A stretch of 64,000 nucleotides of DNA from an uncultured Ulvibacter sp. (GTDB lineage: Bacteria; Bacteroidota; Bacteroidia; Flavobacteriales; Flavobacteriaceae): the NCBI GenBank assembly GCA_913063405.1, contig CAJXZB010000007.1:1-64000 (forward strand). Direction: 5' to 3'. Shown here piece by piece: positions 33,070-42,705 of the stretch. The notes under the pieces are model-generated. The model made no database searches. It was not told where the DNA came from and worked only from the letters and a program-made list of their open reading frames with translations. A program made the translations under genes and the position numbers. Numbering within the stretch: position 1 is the stretch's first letter; each line of letters starts with the position of its first letter.

Positions 33070-34344
33070 ATGAAACAGTTACTTACAATTTTGTCTTTGT
33101 TTGTTTTCTTCGGAAGTATGGCACAGGACACCTACTTGCATTGCGGAAAAATAATCGATACGAAGAGCGGAAAGGTACGCTCCAATAAAACGATAGTTGT
33201 TTCAGGAAAAATAATAATACGGATTGATGACGGCTTTTCAACTCCGTCAAAGGAAACGGATGTTTTAATTGATTTGAAATCCAAAACAGTTTTACCAGGT
33301 CTTATCGATATGCATGTTCACATAGAAGGAGAGACTAGTCCAACTAGATACTTGGATAAGTTTACACAGAATCAAGCAGATGTAGCATATAAGGCAGCCG
33401 AAATTGCAAATAGAACGCTTATGGCGGGTTTTACTACCGTAAGAGATTTAGGAGGGAGTGGTGTAAATGTAGCTCTTAGAGATGCTATTGCCAAAGGGTT
33501 GGTATCAGGGCCAAGAATTTTTACTGCCGAAAAGGCAATTGGTACAACAGGCGGACATGCAGACCCTACCAATGGAATGAGAAAGGGCCTCATGGGAGAT
33601 CCAGGTCCAGAAAAAGGGGTGATTAATAGTCCTGCAGATGCAAGAAAAGCAGTTCGGCAACGGTATAAGAACGGTGCAGATTGTATAAAGATAACTGCTA
33701 CGGGAGGTGTTTTAAGTGTGAGTAAAAATGGGCATAATCCACAATTTACGCAAGAAGAAGCGAATGAAATTGTAAAGACCGCGAAAGAATATGGGATGCA
33801 TGTTGCGGCACATGCCCATGGGATTGAGGGAATGAAACGAGCTATAAAAGCTGGAGTCTTAACAATTGAGCATGGTTCGTTGATGGATCAAGAAACTGCC
33901 GCTCTAATGAAACAATACGGAACGTATCTAGTCCCCACTCTATCAGCCGGTAGGTATGTAGCTGAAAAGGCAAAAATTAAAGGCTACTATCCGGAGATAA
34001 TAATACCAAAGATTCACAAAATTGATGGCGAACTTAGACAAACCTTTGCAATGGTCCTTAAAGAAGGAGTTAATATTGCCTTTGGAACGGATGCCGGTGT
34101 TTTCCCACACGGAGAAAATGCAAAAGAGTTAGGTTATATGGTGGAAACAGGTTGGTCGGAAATGTTTTCATTGCAGTCTGCTACTATTACAAATGCGAAA
34201 CTCCTTGATATGGAGAATGAACTTGGGCAAATTGATACTGGGTTTTTGGCCGATCTAATTGCGGTTGACGCTGATCCTACTCAAGATATCAAAACTATGG
34301 AGAATGTAGTTTTTGTTATGAAAGAGGGTGTTGTCTATGAGTAG
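33070..34344 (+). CDS. Secreted amidohydrolase (imidazolonepropionase/Xaa-Pro dipeptidase-like)
   Basis: The protein has 424 aa. A Sec signal peptide (LLTILSLFVFFGSMAQ) is followed by an amidohydrolase-1 barrel. Metal-site residues are visible in DMHVHIEG (HxH), a carboxylated-type Lys in CIKITATGG, His in HVAAHAHGIEG and TIEHGS, and Asp in FGTDAGVFPHG. It probably cleaves a dipeptide or cyclic amide in the periplasm. It begins 9 bp after galE but is functionally unrelated, so co-transcription may be incidental. A terminator follows at 34625. Confidence 0.88.
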   Translation: MKQLLTILSLFVFFGSMAQDTYLHCGKIIDTKSGKVRSNKTIVVSGKIIIRIDDGFSTPSKETDVLIDLKSKTVLPGLIDMHVHIEGETSPTRYLDKFTQNQADVAYKAAEIANRTLMAGFTTVRDLGGSGVNVALRDAIAKGLVSGPRIFTAEKAIGTTGGHADPTNGMRKGLMGDPGPEKGVINSPADARKAVRQRYKNGADCIKITATGGVLSVSKNGHNPQFTQEEANEIVKTAKEYGMHVAAHAHGIEGMKRAIKAGVLTIEHGSLMDQETAALMKQYGTYLVPTLSAGRYVAEKAKIKGYYPEIIIPKIHKIDGELRQTFAMVLKEGVNIAFGTDAGVFPHGENAKELGYMVETGWSEMFSLQSATITNAKLLDMENELGQIDTGFLADLIAVDADPTQDIKTMENVVFVMKEGVVYE

Positions 34345-34624
34345 TGATACTAATCTTGTATTTATGAAACTCGATACACTTTGTGTGTAATTTTTACACA
34401 CTTTTATGAATTAGATACAGCCGTTTGTGTAATAAAAAAAGGTAGAATTATTATTATCTCGCCTTCTTAATTTTTAAACAACTGATTTTTAGTCTTCTAG
34501 TGTTTGTTTAGTGAAAGTTGCCTTAAGAATTTTGTCTTCTGAAGTTTTAGGAATCATTGTTGTTTTTAAAGAAGTAACAAATCTCTCTATATATGTTCAT
34601 CTTTTTTAAGATGATTCCCCAAGA
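34345..34624. other. Intergenic region before the terminators
   Basis: No gene is seen. A short stem (GTGTGTAATTTTTACACAC, near 34384-34402) lies just after the amidohydrolase stop. The rest is AT-rich. Confidence 0.4.
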
Positions 34625-34655
34625 AAGACCTCCGTTATGCGGAGGTCTTTTTTAT
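34625..34655 (+). terminator. Rho-independent terminator
   Basis: AAGACCTCCG pairs perfectly with CGGAGGTCTT around TTATG and is followed by TTTTT. It ends plus-strand transcription about 300 bp after the amidohydrolase. Confidence 0.88.
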
Positions 34656-34674
34656 TTAGTGATATATTGATGCA

Positions 34675-34707
34675 AGAAGGGATCGAACTAACGGTTCGAT
34701 CCCTTCT
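34675..34707. terminator. 14-bp perfect hairpin after the metalloprotease gene
   Basis: AGAAGGGATCGAAC pairs with GTTCGATCCCTTCT around a 5-base loop. It lies 19 bp past the minus-strand metalloprotease stop and probably ends that transcript, although the U-tract is weak. Confidence 0.6.
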
Positions 34708-34725
34708 TTTAAAGTTAAAGCAAAT

Positions 34726-36636
34726 CTATTTTTGTAACAATAGCTTTTTGCTTTCTGACGTACCGTCTAAATATTTAATTTCAACGAAGTACATACCGCC
34801 AATCTCCCTTGAAATATCAATTTCTTGATTAAAATTATTTTTCAGAGATTTTACTAGCGTTCCATAGATATTTCGAACGTTTATTTCTGAAACAAGTTCT
34901 ACTTTTTCTACTTTTATATTGAATCTATCTGTGGTAGGATTTGGTTGCAGGGTCACTTTTTGACCACCGCCACCGCCACCGCCAACGCAGTTCAAGGTGA
35001 TTATTTTATAAAATTCGGAGCAAACTGTTGTTCCATCAGTCAAGTATGCTCTTGCCTTAACCACCAAGTTATAATTATCCCAACTACCAGGAATTGGCAT
35101 TCCAGGGGTAGGTAGATTCCAATTTACCGCGTGCATCCCGCTATTATTTCCAGTGGTAGTACCTAATGGTAGATTAGAGTGTGGGCCTATTGAGTATCTC
35201 CATACTATATGATCAACATCCGAAGCATTCACATTCCAAGAGGCTGACGCATCACCACCTGCGCCAAATCGACATTCAACGTTGTAAAGAAATATTTGAT
35301 TTGGTGGGCAGGTAGGGTCTGGGTTACTTCCGCAAGTGGTTAGACAAAAAGATGATGATACGTTGTTTCGAATTACATTTCCAGGTTGGAATCCAAATCC
35401 GTTGTTGAAATTAATACCTGCCGATGTTGCATGACAATAGCTCATTATTGTTCCTCCATTGGAAGGAATTCCTGGCACGGGGCATGATCCTTCTGTGAAA
35501 CCGGAGCAACCATCGATTGCAGATCCATTGCCATTCCATACACAAGCGTGCGTGTGCCTTGAACCGAGTAAGTGACCAAACTCATGAGTTATAACCATTA
35601 TATTCCAACTATATGTGGGTACAGGAACTACAATGGTTGATAAGTTTCCTGAAACGGACAGGCGATTATCATAGTTAATATTGCACAATCCATTGAATCC
35701 AGCCGCAATACCTCCACCAATTGACCTGAAGGTTAGTAGTTGCCCTAAGTCTCCATTGAAACTATTAGTTTGGGCCTGAAATTGGTTTAATGTACTACTA
35801 GCATTTGCTCCATTGTAAGGATCATTTGTGGTCCAAACTTTAATTTCAGATAGGGCAGTTTCAATACTTTCATTCATGTATAATGTAGCAACTTGATTGT
35901 AAAGTGCAGTTACATAATTCTCAACAGATGAAACTGAGTTTAATTGATTGTAGATGTCATATTCGGTTTCGAAATACAATCTAACACATTTAGCAGCAGA
36001 TTTGTTTCTGTCAGAATCCGATATCATTTCCTCCTTATATTGCATTTTCTGCTTGGATAAATATGGCATTTCACAGAAATCTCCGGTCTTACCTTTTACA
36101 TTTTTATCATTAAATATAACATGATGGTCTTGATCAAAGAGTTTACCAATGTTATAGGTTCCGTTGCCATCAGTAGAAATCATACCCATCATTTCATTTT
36201 CAAATAAGCTTAAAGCCACAACGCTATTCTCTTCTCCTTGAATAATCCCTCGATAGTGTCTTGCTGTCATATTTGGAGAATGAACTTCATTTTTGTCGGT
36301 CACAACTTGATAATTATAAAAGGTAGGATCAACCTCGACTAAATCTAGAATCATTTGTCGATTGTCTGCAGGTATTGACAGACTAATCCTCGAACTTTGT
36401 TCTGGTAATTTGGTGAAATCATAATTTAGATAAATCAGATCTTTCTGATCAATAAAACTTAAAGAAGTGCTCTTTTTCACATTAGAATTGATCTTCAATA
36501 GGTTGTCAACTTGTTGAAAACTTGACTCTAAAGCTTTAGCGTTGCCTATGAGCTTGGCAACCTCACCCTTTTCTTGCCCAAAAATTATTGTTGTGCAAAA
36601 GAGTAATAAAACTGATAGTAATTTAATTTTTTTCAT
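34726..36636 (-). CDS. T9SS-secreted reprolysin-like zinc metalloprotease
   Basis: The protein has 636 aa. It has a signal peptide (LLSVLLLFCTTIIFGQ), a propeptide (20-200), and a catalytic domain with HEFGHLLGSRHTHAC near 351, the metzincin HExxHxxGxxH motif, plus a Met-turn (IMSYCH). A beta module (CPPNQIF to ITLNCVGG, about 430-560) precedes a Gly-rich linker and a type A T9SS sorting domain (LQPNPTTDRFNIKV to SKKLLLQK). It should be exported by Sec, carried to the surface by T9SS and degrade proteins outside the cell. The last 200 residues are nearly identical to those of the neighbour at 36879, and the 5' leader is shared as well. Confidence 0.93.
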   Translation of the reverse strand: MKKIKLLSVLLLFCTTIIFGQEKGEVAKLIGNAKALESSFQQVDNLLKINSNVKKSTSLSFIDQKDLIYLNYDFTKLPEQSSRISLSIPADNRQMILDLVEVDPTFYNYQVVTDKNEVHSPNMTARHYRGIIQGEENSVVALSLFENEMMGMISTDGNGTYNIGKLFDQDHHVIFNDKNVKGKTGDFCEMPYLSKQKMQYKEEMISDSDRNKSAAKCVRLYFETEYDIYNQLNSVSSVENYVTALYNQVATLYMNESIETALSEIKVWTTNDPYNGANASSTLNQFQAQTNSFNGDLGQLLTFRSIGGGIAAGFNGLCNINYDNRLSVSGNLSTIVVPVPTYSWNIMVITHEFGHLLGSRHTHACVWNGNGSAIDGCSGFTEGSCPVPGIPSNGGTIMSYCHATSAGINFNNGFGFQPGNVIRNNVSSSFCLTTCGSNPDPTCPPNQIFLYNVECRFGAGGDASASWNVNASDVDHIVWRYSIGPHSNLPLGTTTGNNSGMHAVNWNLPTPGMPIPGSWDNYNLVVKARAYLTDGTTVCSEFYKIITLNCVGGGGGGGQKVTLQPNPTTDRFNIKVEKVELVSEINVRNIYGTLVKSLKNNFNQEIDISREIGGMYFVEIKYLDGTSESKKLLLQK

Positions 36637-36700
36637 AATACTATGATTTTAAAAGTTAATAGTACTATAGTGTTCAGGTTTTTTGAACTTCTTACCCAGA
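36637..36700 (-). repeat. Duplicated leader sequence, copy 1
   Basis: The sequence just upstream of the metalloprotease start matches that upstream of the 520-aa cargo gene (38442-38500). Over about 42 bases only one base is inserted, and ACTTCTTACCC recurs further out. It probably holds the same promoter and operator, so the two cargo genes are likely co-regulated. Confidence 0.8.
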
Positions 36701-36826
36701 AATTTTACTTTTTTCAAAATACATAGGAATATGGACTTACTATATTCTTATACACTTTTATTAGTTGTTACAGGTTTACACAGAGGGTTAAGGATTTTTA
36801 GTGGATGTTTGTTTTTTAATTCTAAC

Positions 36827-36856
36827 AAAAAAAGGCTCGAACAAATGTTCGAACCT
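36827..36856 (-). terminator. Terminator of the 520-aa cargo gene
   Basis: AGGCTCGAAC pairs with GTTCGAACCT (one mismatch) around AAAT. On the minus strand it is followed by seven Us. It lies 22 bp past the stop of the gene at 36879. Confidence 0.8.
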
Positions 36857-36878
36857 TTCTACCAAATTTAAAGTTAAT

Positions 36879-38441
36879 CTATTTTTCTAATAATAGTTTC
36901 TTGCTTTCGGATGTTCCATCGACATATTTAACCTCAATGAAGTAAATACCTCCAAACTCACTTGAAAGATCAATTTCTTGACTGAAATTCTCTTTTAGAG
37001 ATTTTATTAACGTCCCATAGATATTTCGAACATTAATTTCTGAAACAAGGTCCATTTTTTCTATGTCGATATCGAATCTATCTTTAGTAGGATTTGGTTG
37101 CACGGTCACTTTTTGACCACCACCACTACCGCCAACGCAGTTTAAGGTGATTATTTTATAAAACTCGGAGCAAACTGTTGTTCCATCGGTCAAATATGCT
37201 CTTGCCTTAACTACCAAGTTATAATTATCCCAACTACCAGGAATTGGCATTCCTGGGGTAGGTAGATTCCAATTTACTGCGTGCATTCCGCTGCTGTTCC
37301 CCGTGGTAGTTCCTAATGGCAGATTAGAGTGCGGTCCTATCGAGTATCTCCAAGTAATATGATCTACAGATGAAGCATTTACATTCCAAGATGCTGACGC
37401 ATCGCCACCTGCCCCAAATCTGCATTCTACATCATAAACAAAAATGTTGTTTGGTGGACATGTTGGTGCTGGTGGTCCGCAATTCTCAATATTGTCAATA
37501 TAGGTATATCCAAAGTGTCCGTTTAGTCCACAATCGGCCATTTCGAATTTTATTGTTACAGTATCTCCAACATAAGCGGCTAAATCTATCGTAACTGTTT
37601 CCCATTCACTGAAAACAGTCCTGTCTGGTGTCATGATTGTTGTGTTGGTGAGTCTTGTGTCTGTTACTCCATAACAGTCATCTACTATTCTTGACGCCCC
37701 TTTAAAGATTTCATATTTGAAATAAGGTAGGTTATTGTTGTGAGGATTTGTAGGCCATTCCATTACCGTAGCAAAATCGAATGTCATTATATCATCATCT
37801 ACCACAAAGGTTTTACTTACAATATCTACCTCTCTACCTTCACCTACTGATGAAGCCTGATTAATTTTTAAGGCTCTAGATCCAGAATTCGCCCTGTCAA
37901 GTGTATAGCCTGCAGCAGCAACTATTGGATCATTACCACTATTTACAATAGTTGCTTTTGCATTAGGCGGGATGTTATTAGGGTCTGTATTAAGTATGCC
38001 TATATTTAAATTGCTATTGTCAATACAGGAAACTACAGTGAGACCTGATTTTAATCCAAAACCAAAAACAAGACTTTCAAACCCTTGAGAAAGACAACCA
38101 GCCATCCTAGACCCATCTCCTTTTTCTAAAATCGCCGTGTAGTCAAGGGAAGGGTTTTCTTTCAAGAAACGACTTCGAAGGTATATCTTCTTAAATTCAA
38201 CTAATTGTTGTTGTGTTTCTTTTGAAGTAAAACCTTCCAATTGTGAATTCAGGAGAATTTCCTGTTTGTCTTTTTCAGGAATTTCTATATCCATATTTTG
38301 TTGGACATAGAGGTCTACGGTTTTTTGAAGTGCTTCAATAGTATTTTTGTCATTCACGGAATCATTTCCAAAATTTTGAGCAAATCCATAAGTAGTTGCT
38401 AATAATAGGCACCCAAGTGCCAAAAGTTTCGTTTTTCTCAT
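36879..38441 (-). CDS. T9SS-secreted protein sharing module with the metalloprotease
   Basis: The protein has 520 aa. It has a signal peptide (LLALGCLLLATTYGFAQ), a helical prodomain-like region to about 105, then a jelly-roll-like domain (VVAAAGYTLDRANSGSRALKIN, VTIDLAAYVGDTVTIKFEMADC). The C-terminal 190 residues duplicate the neighbour's beta module and the T9SS type A sorting domain (VQPNPTKDRFDIDI to SKKLLLEK). No catalytic motif was recognised; the middle domain could bind carbohydrate or protein. The common leader and module suggest that both proteins are made and displayed together at the cell surface. Confidence 0.85.
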   Translation of the reverse strand: MRKTKLLALGCLLLATTYGFAQNFGNDSVNDKNTIEALQKTVDLYVQQNMDIEIPEKDKQEILLNSQLEGFTSKETQQQLVEFKKIYLRSRFLKENPSLDYTAILEKGDGSRMAGCLSQGFESLVFGFGLKSGLTVVSCIDNSNLNIGILNTDPNNIPPNAKATIVNSGNDPIVAAAGYTLDRANSGSRALKINQASSVGEGREVDIVSKTFVVDDDIMTFDFATVMEWPTNPHNNNLPYFKYEIFKGASRIVDDCYGVTDTRLTNTTIMTPDRTVFSEWETVTIDLAAYVGDTVTIKFEMADCGLNGHFGYTYIDNIENCGPPAPTCPPNNIFVYDVECRFGAGGDASASWNVNASSVDHITWRYSIGPHSNLPLGTTTGNSSGMHAVNWNLPTPGMPIPGSWDNYNLVVKARAYLTDGTTVCSEFYKIITLNCVGGSGGGQKVTVQPNPTKDRFDIDIEKMDLVSEINVRNIYGTLIKSLKENFSQEIDLSSEFGGIYFIEVKYVDGTSESKKLLLEK

Positions 38442-38500
38442 AATACTATGATTTAAAAGTTAATAGTACTATAGTGTTCAAATTTTGGAGACTTCTTACC
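38442..38500 (-). repeat. Duplicated leader sequence, copy 2
   Basis: This is the partner of the repeat at 36637-36700. It has the same AATACTATGATT and TAATAGTACTATAGTGTTCA segments next to the start codon. Confidence 0.8.
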
Positions 38501-41236
38501 CTAAGGTTTCACTTTTCTTTTTAAACGGTAATAAAGATATGCTAACGTTAAAATCAAAAGTATGCCCAAAACATATTTCCATAAGGTTGAAGAATTTCCA
38601 GGTAAAGATGTGTTTTCTCCAATAAGAATGGGAGAAGCCCAATAATAAGGAGAAGCCTCGGCCAGGCTATGAGTGTCTATGTAATTTAGTTTAGCATTTT
38701 TAAGGGAAAGAGATTTTGTTTGACCCTTACTTAAATTACCATAGAAGTTGTTGAGTATTTCAGCGGTAGATTTATCATCAATGCTCCACAAAGTAGAAAT
38801 AACACTCTTTGCACCAGAATAAAAGAACCCCCTCGCAAGACTCATAATACCTTCTCCAGCTTCCTGTTTTCCTAATGTCGTATTGCATCCACTCAAAACT
38901 ACCAATGAAGCTTGGTTTTGGGTTAGATATAACTCTTCCAAGAATATTTTTTGATCTTTGAATGCGATCCAAGGTGAAATGGAGTCTTGTGCATTTGCAT
39001 GAGTTGCTAGGTGCACAATAGAATAATTTGGCAGCTCTTTTAAAAATGTCTTCTTATTGGCCGCTTCTTCAGAGAATATTTTTCCAACATAGTTCTTGTT
39101 TAGCGACTTGAGTTCTTCTTTGCTATGAGCAAGCGGGGTGAGGTTTGAATCGTTAAAAGTTTCTGGGGCAAATCCCAAAAACTGATGTTTAACGACTTCG
39201 GGGTTTTCCAAATTTTTCAAAAAAGAATACGAATACAAATAACTTATTTCGGTATCTCGTATCAAATAATTCAGTTCATTTGACGACGTAGTTAACACCT
39301 CAAAAGGTAGTGATGATAAATAGTCATCGGTAATTATATTGAGTTTTTTATTTTTTATTTGCTGACGTATTTTTTCAGAAGGAAATAAATCTAAGTATGT
39401 TTTATGTGACAAAGTGTTAAACTCCTTAATATCGAGTATTGTAGTAAATGGGTTTTTAATATCCTCAATTAGTAGTCTGATATTTTTCTTTAACAGGCTC
39501 AAATTTTCTATTTCGAAAAGCTCACACTCTTTATTTCCTATATATAAAGCATATCCTCTTTCCTTGTTACTGTAAACTCCCAATCCATCATCTTGTGAGA
39601 TATGATATTCTATAATAACCTCATCAGTGCTTAGATTTGATTGAACGGATTCGAGATCAATAATAGACGGTTCGGGAAGAAAACCTTTAGTGTCTAGTTC
39701 GAGATTATCTTTTAAACCGGATAATCCGAGTTTTGTGTCAATTATTTTTTTTGCAACCAGCGCTGATTCAGATTTTGATCGCGTATTGTTTTTTAATTCA
39801 TATTCAAGAATTGTCAATTTTGTTAGAAAATCCTTTTCTTCTTCTATAAACCCTTTGGGCAACGTCAATGATCTTTTAAATTTTTGAGCGGTGAGATCCT
39901 CCATTAAAATAAGCGCTTTGTTCTTTTCCATAAAATAAAAAGCATCCTTTTTTTGATTATTGAGGTAGCAGGCTCGAATAGCCTTTCCGTAGAGATCAGC
40001 ACTTATTTTTTGCCAAAATAGTTTTGATTGAAATTCATTTGTATTAAGCTTTAATAAACTAATTATGATATCTGCCATTTTGAAATAAGCGATACTTTTG
40101 TCCAATAAAGTTTTCTCCAAAGTTTTCTCATAATATTTTAAATGTATTTCGGCGAGAAGGGGTAGCGTGTATAAGAGGTGCTGTTTGTCTTTGAAATCAA
40201 TTAAATATGATTCTTTAATTTTTTGTGGTTCTTTAAAATTTACTCCTGTAAGATGATTTAAACCCAATAAGGTGCTCTCGATACTTTTTTCATAGTTTTC
40301 GCCATAGGCGTAGGTTAGACCTTTTCCAATGTTATTTAGATAAAGGCCCAATGAGTCGACCTCTTTTGTAAGGTTTAGGGCCAGTTCAAAATTATGTAGA
40401 GATCTAGCGTTATCTTTTTTACTATAAAGTGCACCTTTGCCATAAAAGATGTCCCTTATTCTGACAGTGTCCTTAGCTTGTTCGACAATTTTTAAAGCTT
40501 CATTATAGTAACCCAATGAGGCCTCAAAGTGAAAACTTATATTTTGATGATGCAGTTGAGCTAGGTTGAGTTTGATAAAATAATTCCTGCTATAATGTAC
40601 ATTAAACAAAGCGGCTAGTGAATCTGCTAGCTTGCCATATTTTATGCCTTTTATGAAACTTTTATGGGTTTGTAATTTTAAGCAAACAAAGGAAAGATTC
40701 GAATAATCTACGATACCATATTTTAGGTCTTTTGGAGTATTTTTTTGAAGGGCTACTGCCAATTCTAAATAATTTAATGCCTCTTCATAGTCCTGCAGAT
40801 TTGATAGCGAGTATCCTATTTTTCCATAAGCCTTTTTTGCATTTTCATTTTCATTGTTTAGTTGTACAACTCGTTTATAAGAAGTAATACTCTTATTTAA
40901 TTCCTTATTTTTTGAATAGTAGAAGCCTAGAGCAAGGGCACAGCGTTGCATAAAAGAGGAGTCTTTTTTTTTCTTTGAATTCTCCAAAGCCAAAGCCCGT
41001 TCGTCATAATAAATAGAATTTTCAAGTTCTTTTACATCGTAAAGCCAGTATGAATAATCGTGATAGAAATATGAAAGAGAATCATTTTGTTGCTTCTTAA
41101 GTACTGCTAATAAGGAATCTATTCTTTTAATTTTTTCATCCTTGCTTTTGTTCGATTGAATTATTTTCTTAATAGGCTCTTTGGTTTGTCCACTCAAAGC
41201 CAAACTCATTAAAAAAGTCACTAACAATATTTTCAT
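38501..41236 (-). CDS. TPR-CHAT (caspase-like) protease, membrane-anchored
   Basis: The protein has 911 aa. A signal or anchor occupies the N-terminus and tetratricopeptide-like repeats span about 60-430. A linker with a coiled-coil feel leads to a C-terminal CHAT domain with the catalytic His746 (VHLATHAN) and Cys784 (VVLSGCNTT), then a terminal membrane helix (WKYVLGILLILTLAYLYYRLKRK). CHAT proteins are caspase-HetF-type cysteine proteases. Several act after activation in defence or cell-death pathways. The topology suggests that the TPR and protease parts are periplasmic. An ECF sigma factor operon lies nearby, an association often seen in Bacteroidota. The IS4 element sits 69 bp upstream and may cut it from its promoter. 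Confidence 0.9.
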   Translation of the reverse strand: MKILLVTFLMSLALSGQTKEPIKKIIQSNKSKDEKIKRIDSLLAVLKKQQNDSLSYFYHDYSYWLYDVKELENSIYYDERALALENSKKKKDSSFMQRCALALGFYYSKNKELNKSITSYKRVVQLNNENENAKKAYGKIGYSLSNLQDYEEALNYLELAVALQKNTPKDLKYGIVDYSNLSFVCLKLQTHKSFIKGIKYGKLADSLAALFNVHYSRNYFIKLNLAQLHHQNISFHFEASLGYYNEALKIVEQAKDTVRIRDIFYGKGALYSKKDNARSLHNFELALNLTKEVDSLGLYLNNIGKGLTYAYGENYEKSIESTLLGLNHLTGVNFKEPQKIKESYLIDFKDKQHLLYTLPLLAEIHLKYYEKTLEKTLLDKSIAYFKMADIIISLLKLNTNEFQSKLFWQKISADLYGKAIRACYLNNQKKDAFYFMEKNKALILMEDLTAQKFKRSLTLPKGFIEEEKDFLTKLTILEYELKNNTRSKSESALVAKKIIDTKLGLSGLKDNLELDTKGFLPEPSIIDLESVQSNLSTDEVIIEYHISQDDGLGVYSNKERGYALYIGNKECELFEIENLSLLKKNIRLLIEDIKNPFTTILDIKEFNTLSHKTYLDLFPSEKIRQQIKNKKLNIITDDYLSSLPFEVLTTSSNELNYLIRDTEISYLYSYSFLKNLENPEVVKHQFLGFAPETFNDSNLTPLAHSKEELKSLNKNYVGKIFSEEAANKKTFLKELPNYSIVHLATHANAQDSISPWIAFKDQKIFLEELYLTQNQASLVVLSGCNTTLGKQEAGEGIMSLARGFFYSGAKSVISTLWSIDDKSTAEILNNFYGNLSKGQTKSLSLKNAKLNYIDTHSLAEASPYYWASPILIGENTSLPGNSSTLWKYVLGILLILTLAYLYYRLKRKVKP

Positions 41237-41296
41237 AGAAAACCATCGAAAGTGACTTTTTTTTTTTCATACCTCTATATTAAGGAATCTTTTTAG

Positions 41297-41305
41297 ATTA
41301 ATAAT
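41297..41305. repeat. 9-bp target site duplication, left (ATTAATAAT)
   Basis: ATTAATAAT lies directly outside the left IS end and recurs at 42691-42699 outside the right end. A 9-bp duplication is usual for IS4-family elements. Confidence 0.85.
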
Positions 41306-42690
41306 CATTAGTGTCCGACTAAAATATGATTTTACTTAATAGTGCCCTCTACTCCCAATAAAACTGTTTCATTTATATCTTAATTCAATAGCAAGGGGTC
41401 TTGCTAAAAAAGGCTTAGTTGTTTATCTGGCGGTTTTGTTGTTAATTCAAGCCATTGTCTGCCAGGGTTTTCAAGGAATTTAAATAAATCGATGTAAGTC
41501 ATTAAATGATAACGTATCATCGATACCATATTTGAGTATGCCCATCTTCGTTTAGTTTTCCGCTGTATAACAAGCATTAGTAATTGAATAATTAACCCAC
41601 ACCAAATTTGTATTTCAATAGCATTTTGATTGTCTCCAAGGAAGTATTTTAGCGGGAAGTTTTGTTTTAGTCTTTTAAACATAGTCTCTATCTGCCATCT
41701 ATACTTGTAGATAACAGCTATTTTATCTGGACAGATAAGAAAGTTGTTTGTTATAAACTCAAAGACTTTATTTGTATTTGCATCCCAGTAAGCAACTCTT
41801 CTGAGCTCAATAGTTTTATCTTTTTTTTGAATAGTAATACGTTCACCTTTTAGTACGCCATCACTTGTAGTATTGGACAGGTCAAACTCTACAATACTTG
41901 TGTAGCGTGCGTTATTCTTTTGTCTAGTTACAAAATAGATGTCATCATCTGCCCACTGGACGTATTGGTTATAGTCATTATAGGCTTTATCAAAAACTAC
42001 AAAAGAACCTTTTTCTAAGTTTAAGTCCTTTAAAAAAGTGTGGTCGTGAGTTGCTGCACTTGTAAGGCGGACAAGGCAAGGAACATCTTCTAAAGCGTTA
42101 ATCATAGTGTGCATCTTGATACCTCCCTTCTTTTTACCATTTATAGGGTTACGCCCAACACCCTTTAAAATATCACTAAAGAGGCTTATGGTGCTGGAAT
42201 CAACAATTTTCAAATGCTTTACAGGTAAAGACAAAGAACTGCTGTCCGATAAAAATCCACGATACTGATTGAATAGACTATAATAGATACTAGCAAACAC
42301 CTCGCTACTACGATTTTTATTAGCGTCCGACAGCGTGCTACGTTTTGGAAAATATTTAAGATTTAAATGTCCTATCCTACCTTCACAGGCAAGCAATATA
42401 GTAGATAGTTCACGTAATGAACTTACACCACTTAAAGTGCCGTAAAGCATCGTCACTAAATGGTCATAGGTCTTAAAACGCTTATAGTACCTGTCACTAT
42501 TGTGTTTTTGAGCTGTCCGACTAATAATAGTAGGAGATACTAGTTTTAATAGCTGTTTGATAATAGGCTGTCCGCTAAAGTTCTTACTTTTGTTCATATC
42601 CTGTTTTTGTCGTAAAAATCAAGATATAAACTAAAGCGGGAAATCCGTAAAGGAAATCCCGCTTTTAAAAATCTTTATCGGACACTAATG
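41306..42690 (-). mobile_element. Complete IS4-family insertion sequence (1385 bp)
   Basis: The ends are inverted repeats: CATTAGTGTCCGA at 41306-41318 and its complement at 42678-42690, with weaker matching further in. The element is flanked by 9-bp target duplications, so it moved in as a unit and fairly recently. It carries one intact transposase gene on the minus strand and a subterminal hairpin (42633-42641/42657-42665) that may block read-through into the transposase. Confidence 0.92.
41404..42597 (-). CDS. IS4-family transposase (DUF4372 + DDE)
   Basis: The protein has 397 aa. The N-terminal DUF4372-like part (1-75) binds DNA. The RNase H-like catalytic domain has Asp in LKIVDSSTISLF, Asp in VVFDKAYNDY and the IS4 signature YKYRWQIETMFKRLKQ with the catalytic Glu. 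The length and motifs are complete. An outward-facing inverted repeat lies on both sides, so it appears functional. It is the only gene in the element. Confidence 0.93.
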   Translation of the reverse strand: MNKSKNFSGQPIIKQLLKLVSPTIISRTAQKHNSDRYYKRFKTYDHLVTMLYGTLSGVSSLRELSTILLACEGRIGHLNLKYFPKRSTLSDANKNRSSEVFASIYYSLFNQYRGFLSDSSSLSLPVKHLKIVDSSTISLFSDILKGVGRNPINGKKKGGIKMHTMINALEDVPCLVRLTSAATHDHTFLKDLNLEKGSFVVFDKAYNDYNQYVQWADDDIYFVTRQKNNARYTSIVEFDLSNTTSDGVLKGERITIQKKDKTIELRRVAYWDANTNKVFEFITNNFLICPDKIAVIYKYRWQIETMFKRLKQNFPLKYFLGDNQNAIEIQIWCGLIIQLLMLVIQRKTKRRWAYSNMVSMIRYHLMTYIDLFKFLENPGRQWLELTTKPPDKQLSLF

Positions 42691-42699
42691 ATTAATAAT
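42691..42699. repeat. 9-bp target site duplication, right (ATTAATAAT)
   Basis: This is the right-hand copy of the IS4 target duplication. It ends 6 bp before the stop of the lipoprotein gene at 42706. Confidence 0.85.
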
Positions 42700-42705
42700 A
42701 TAGAA

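Noticed and set aside
34675-34707. GGTTCGATCCC resembles the T-arm of a tRNA
   Set aside because: It is one half of a perfect 14-bp hairpin next to a gene end; no acceptor, D or anticodon stems are present.
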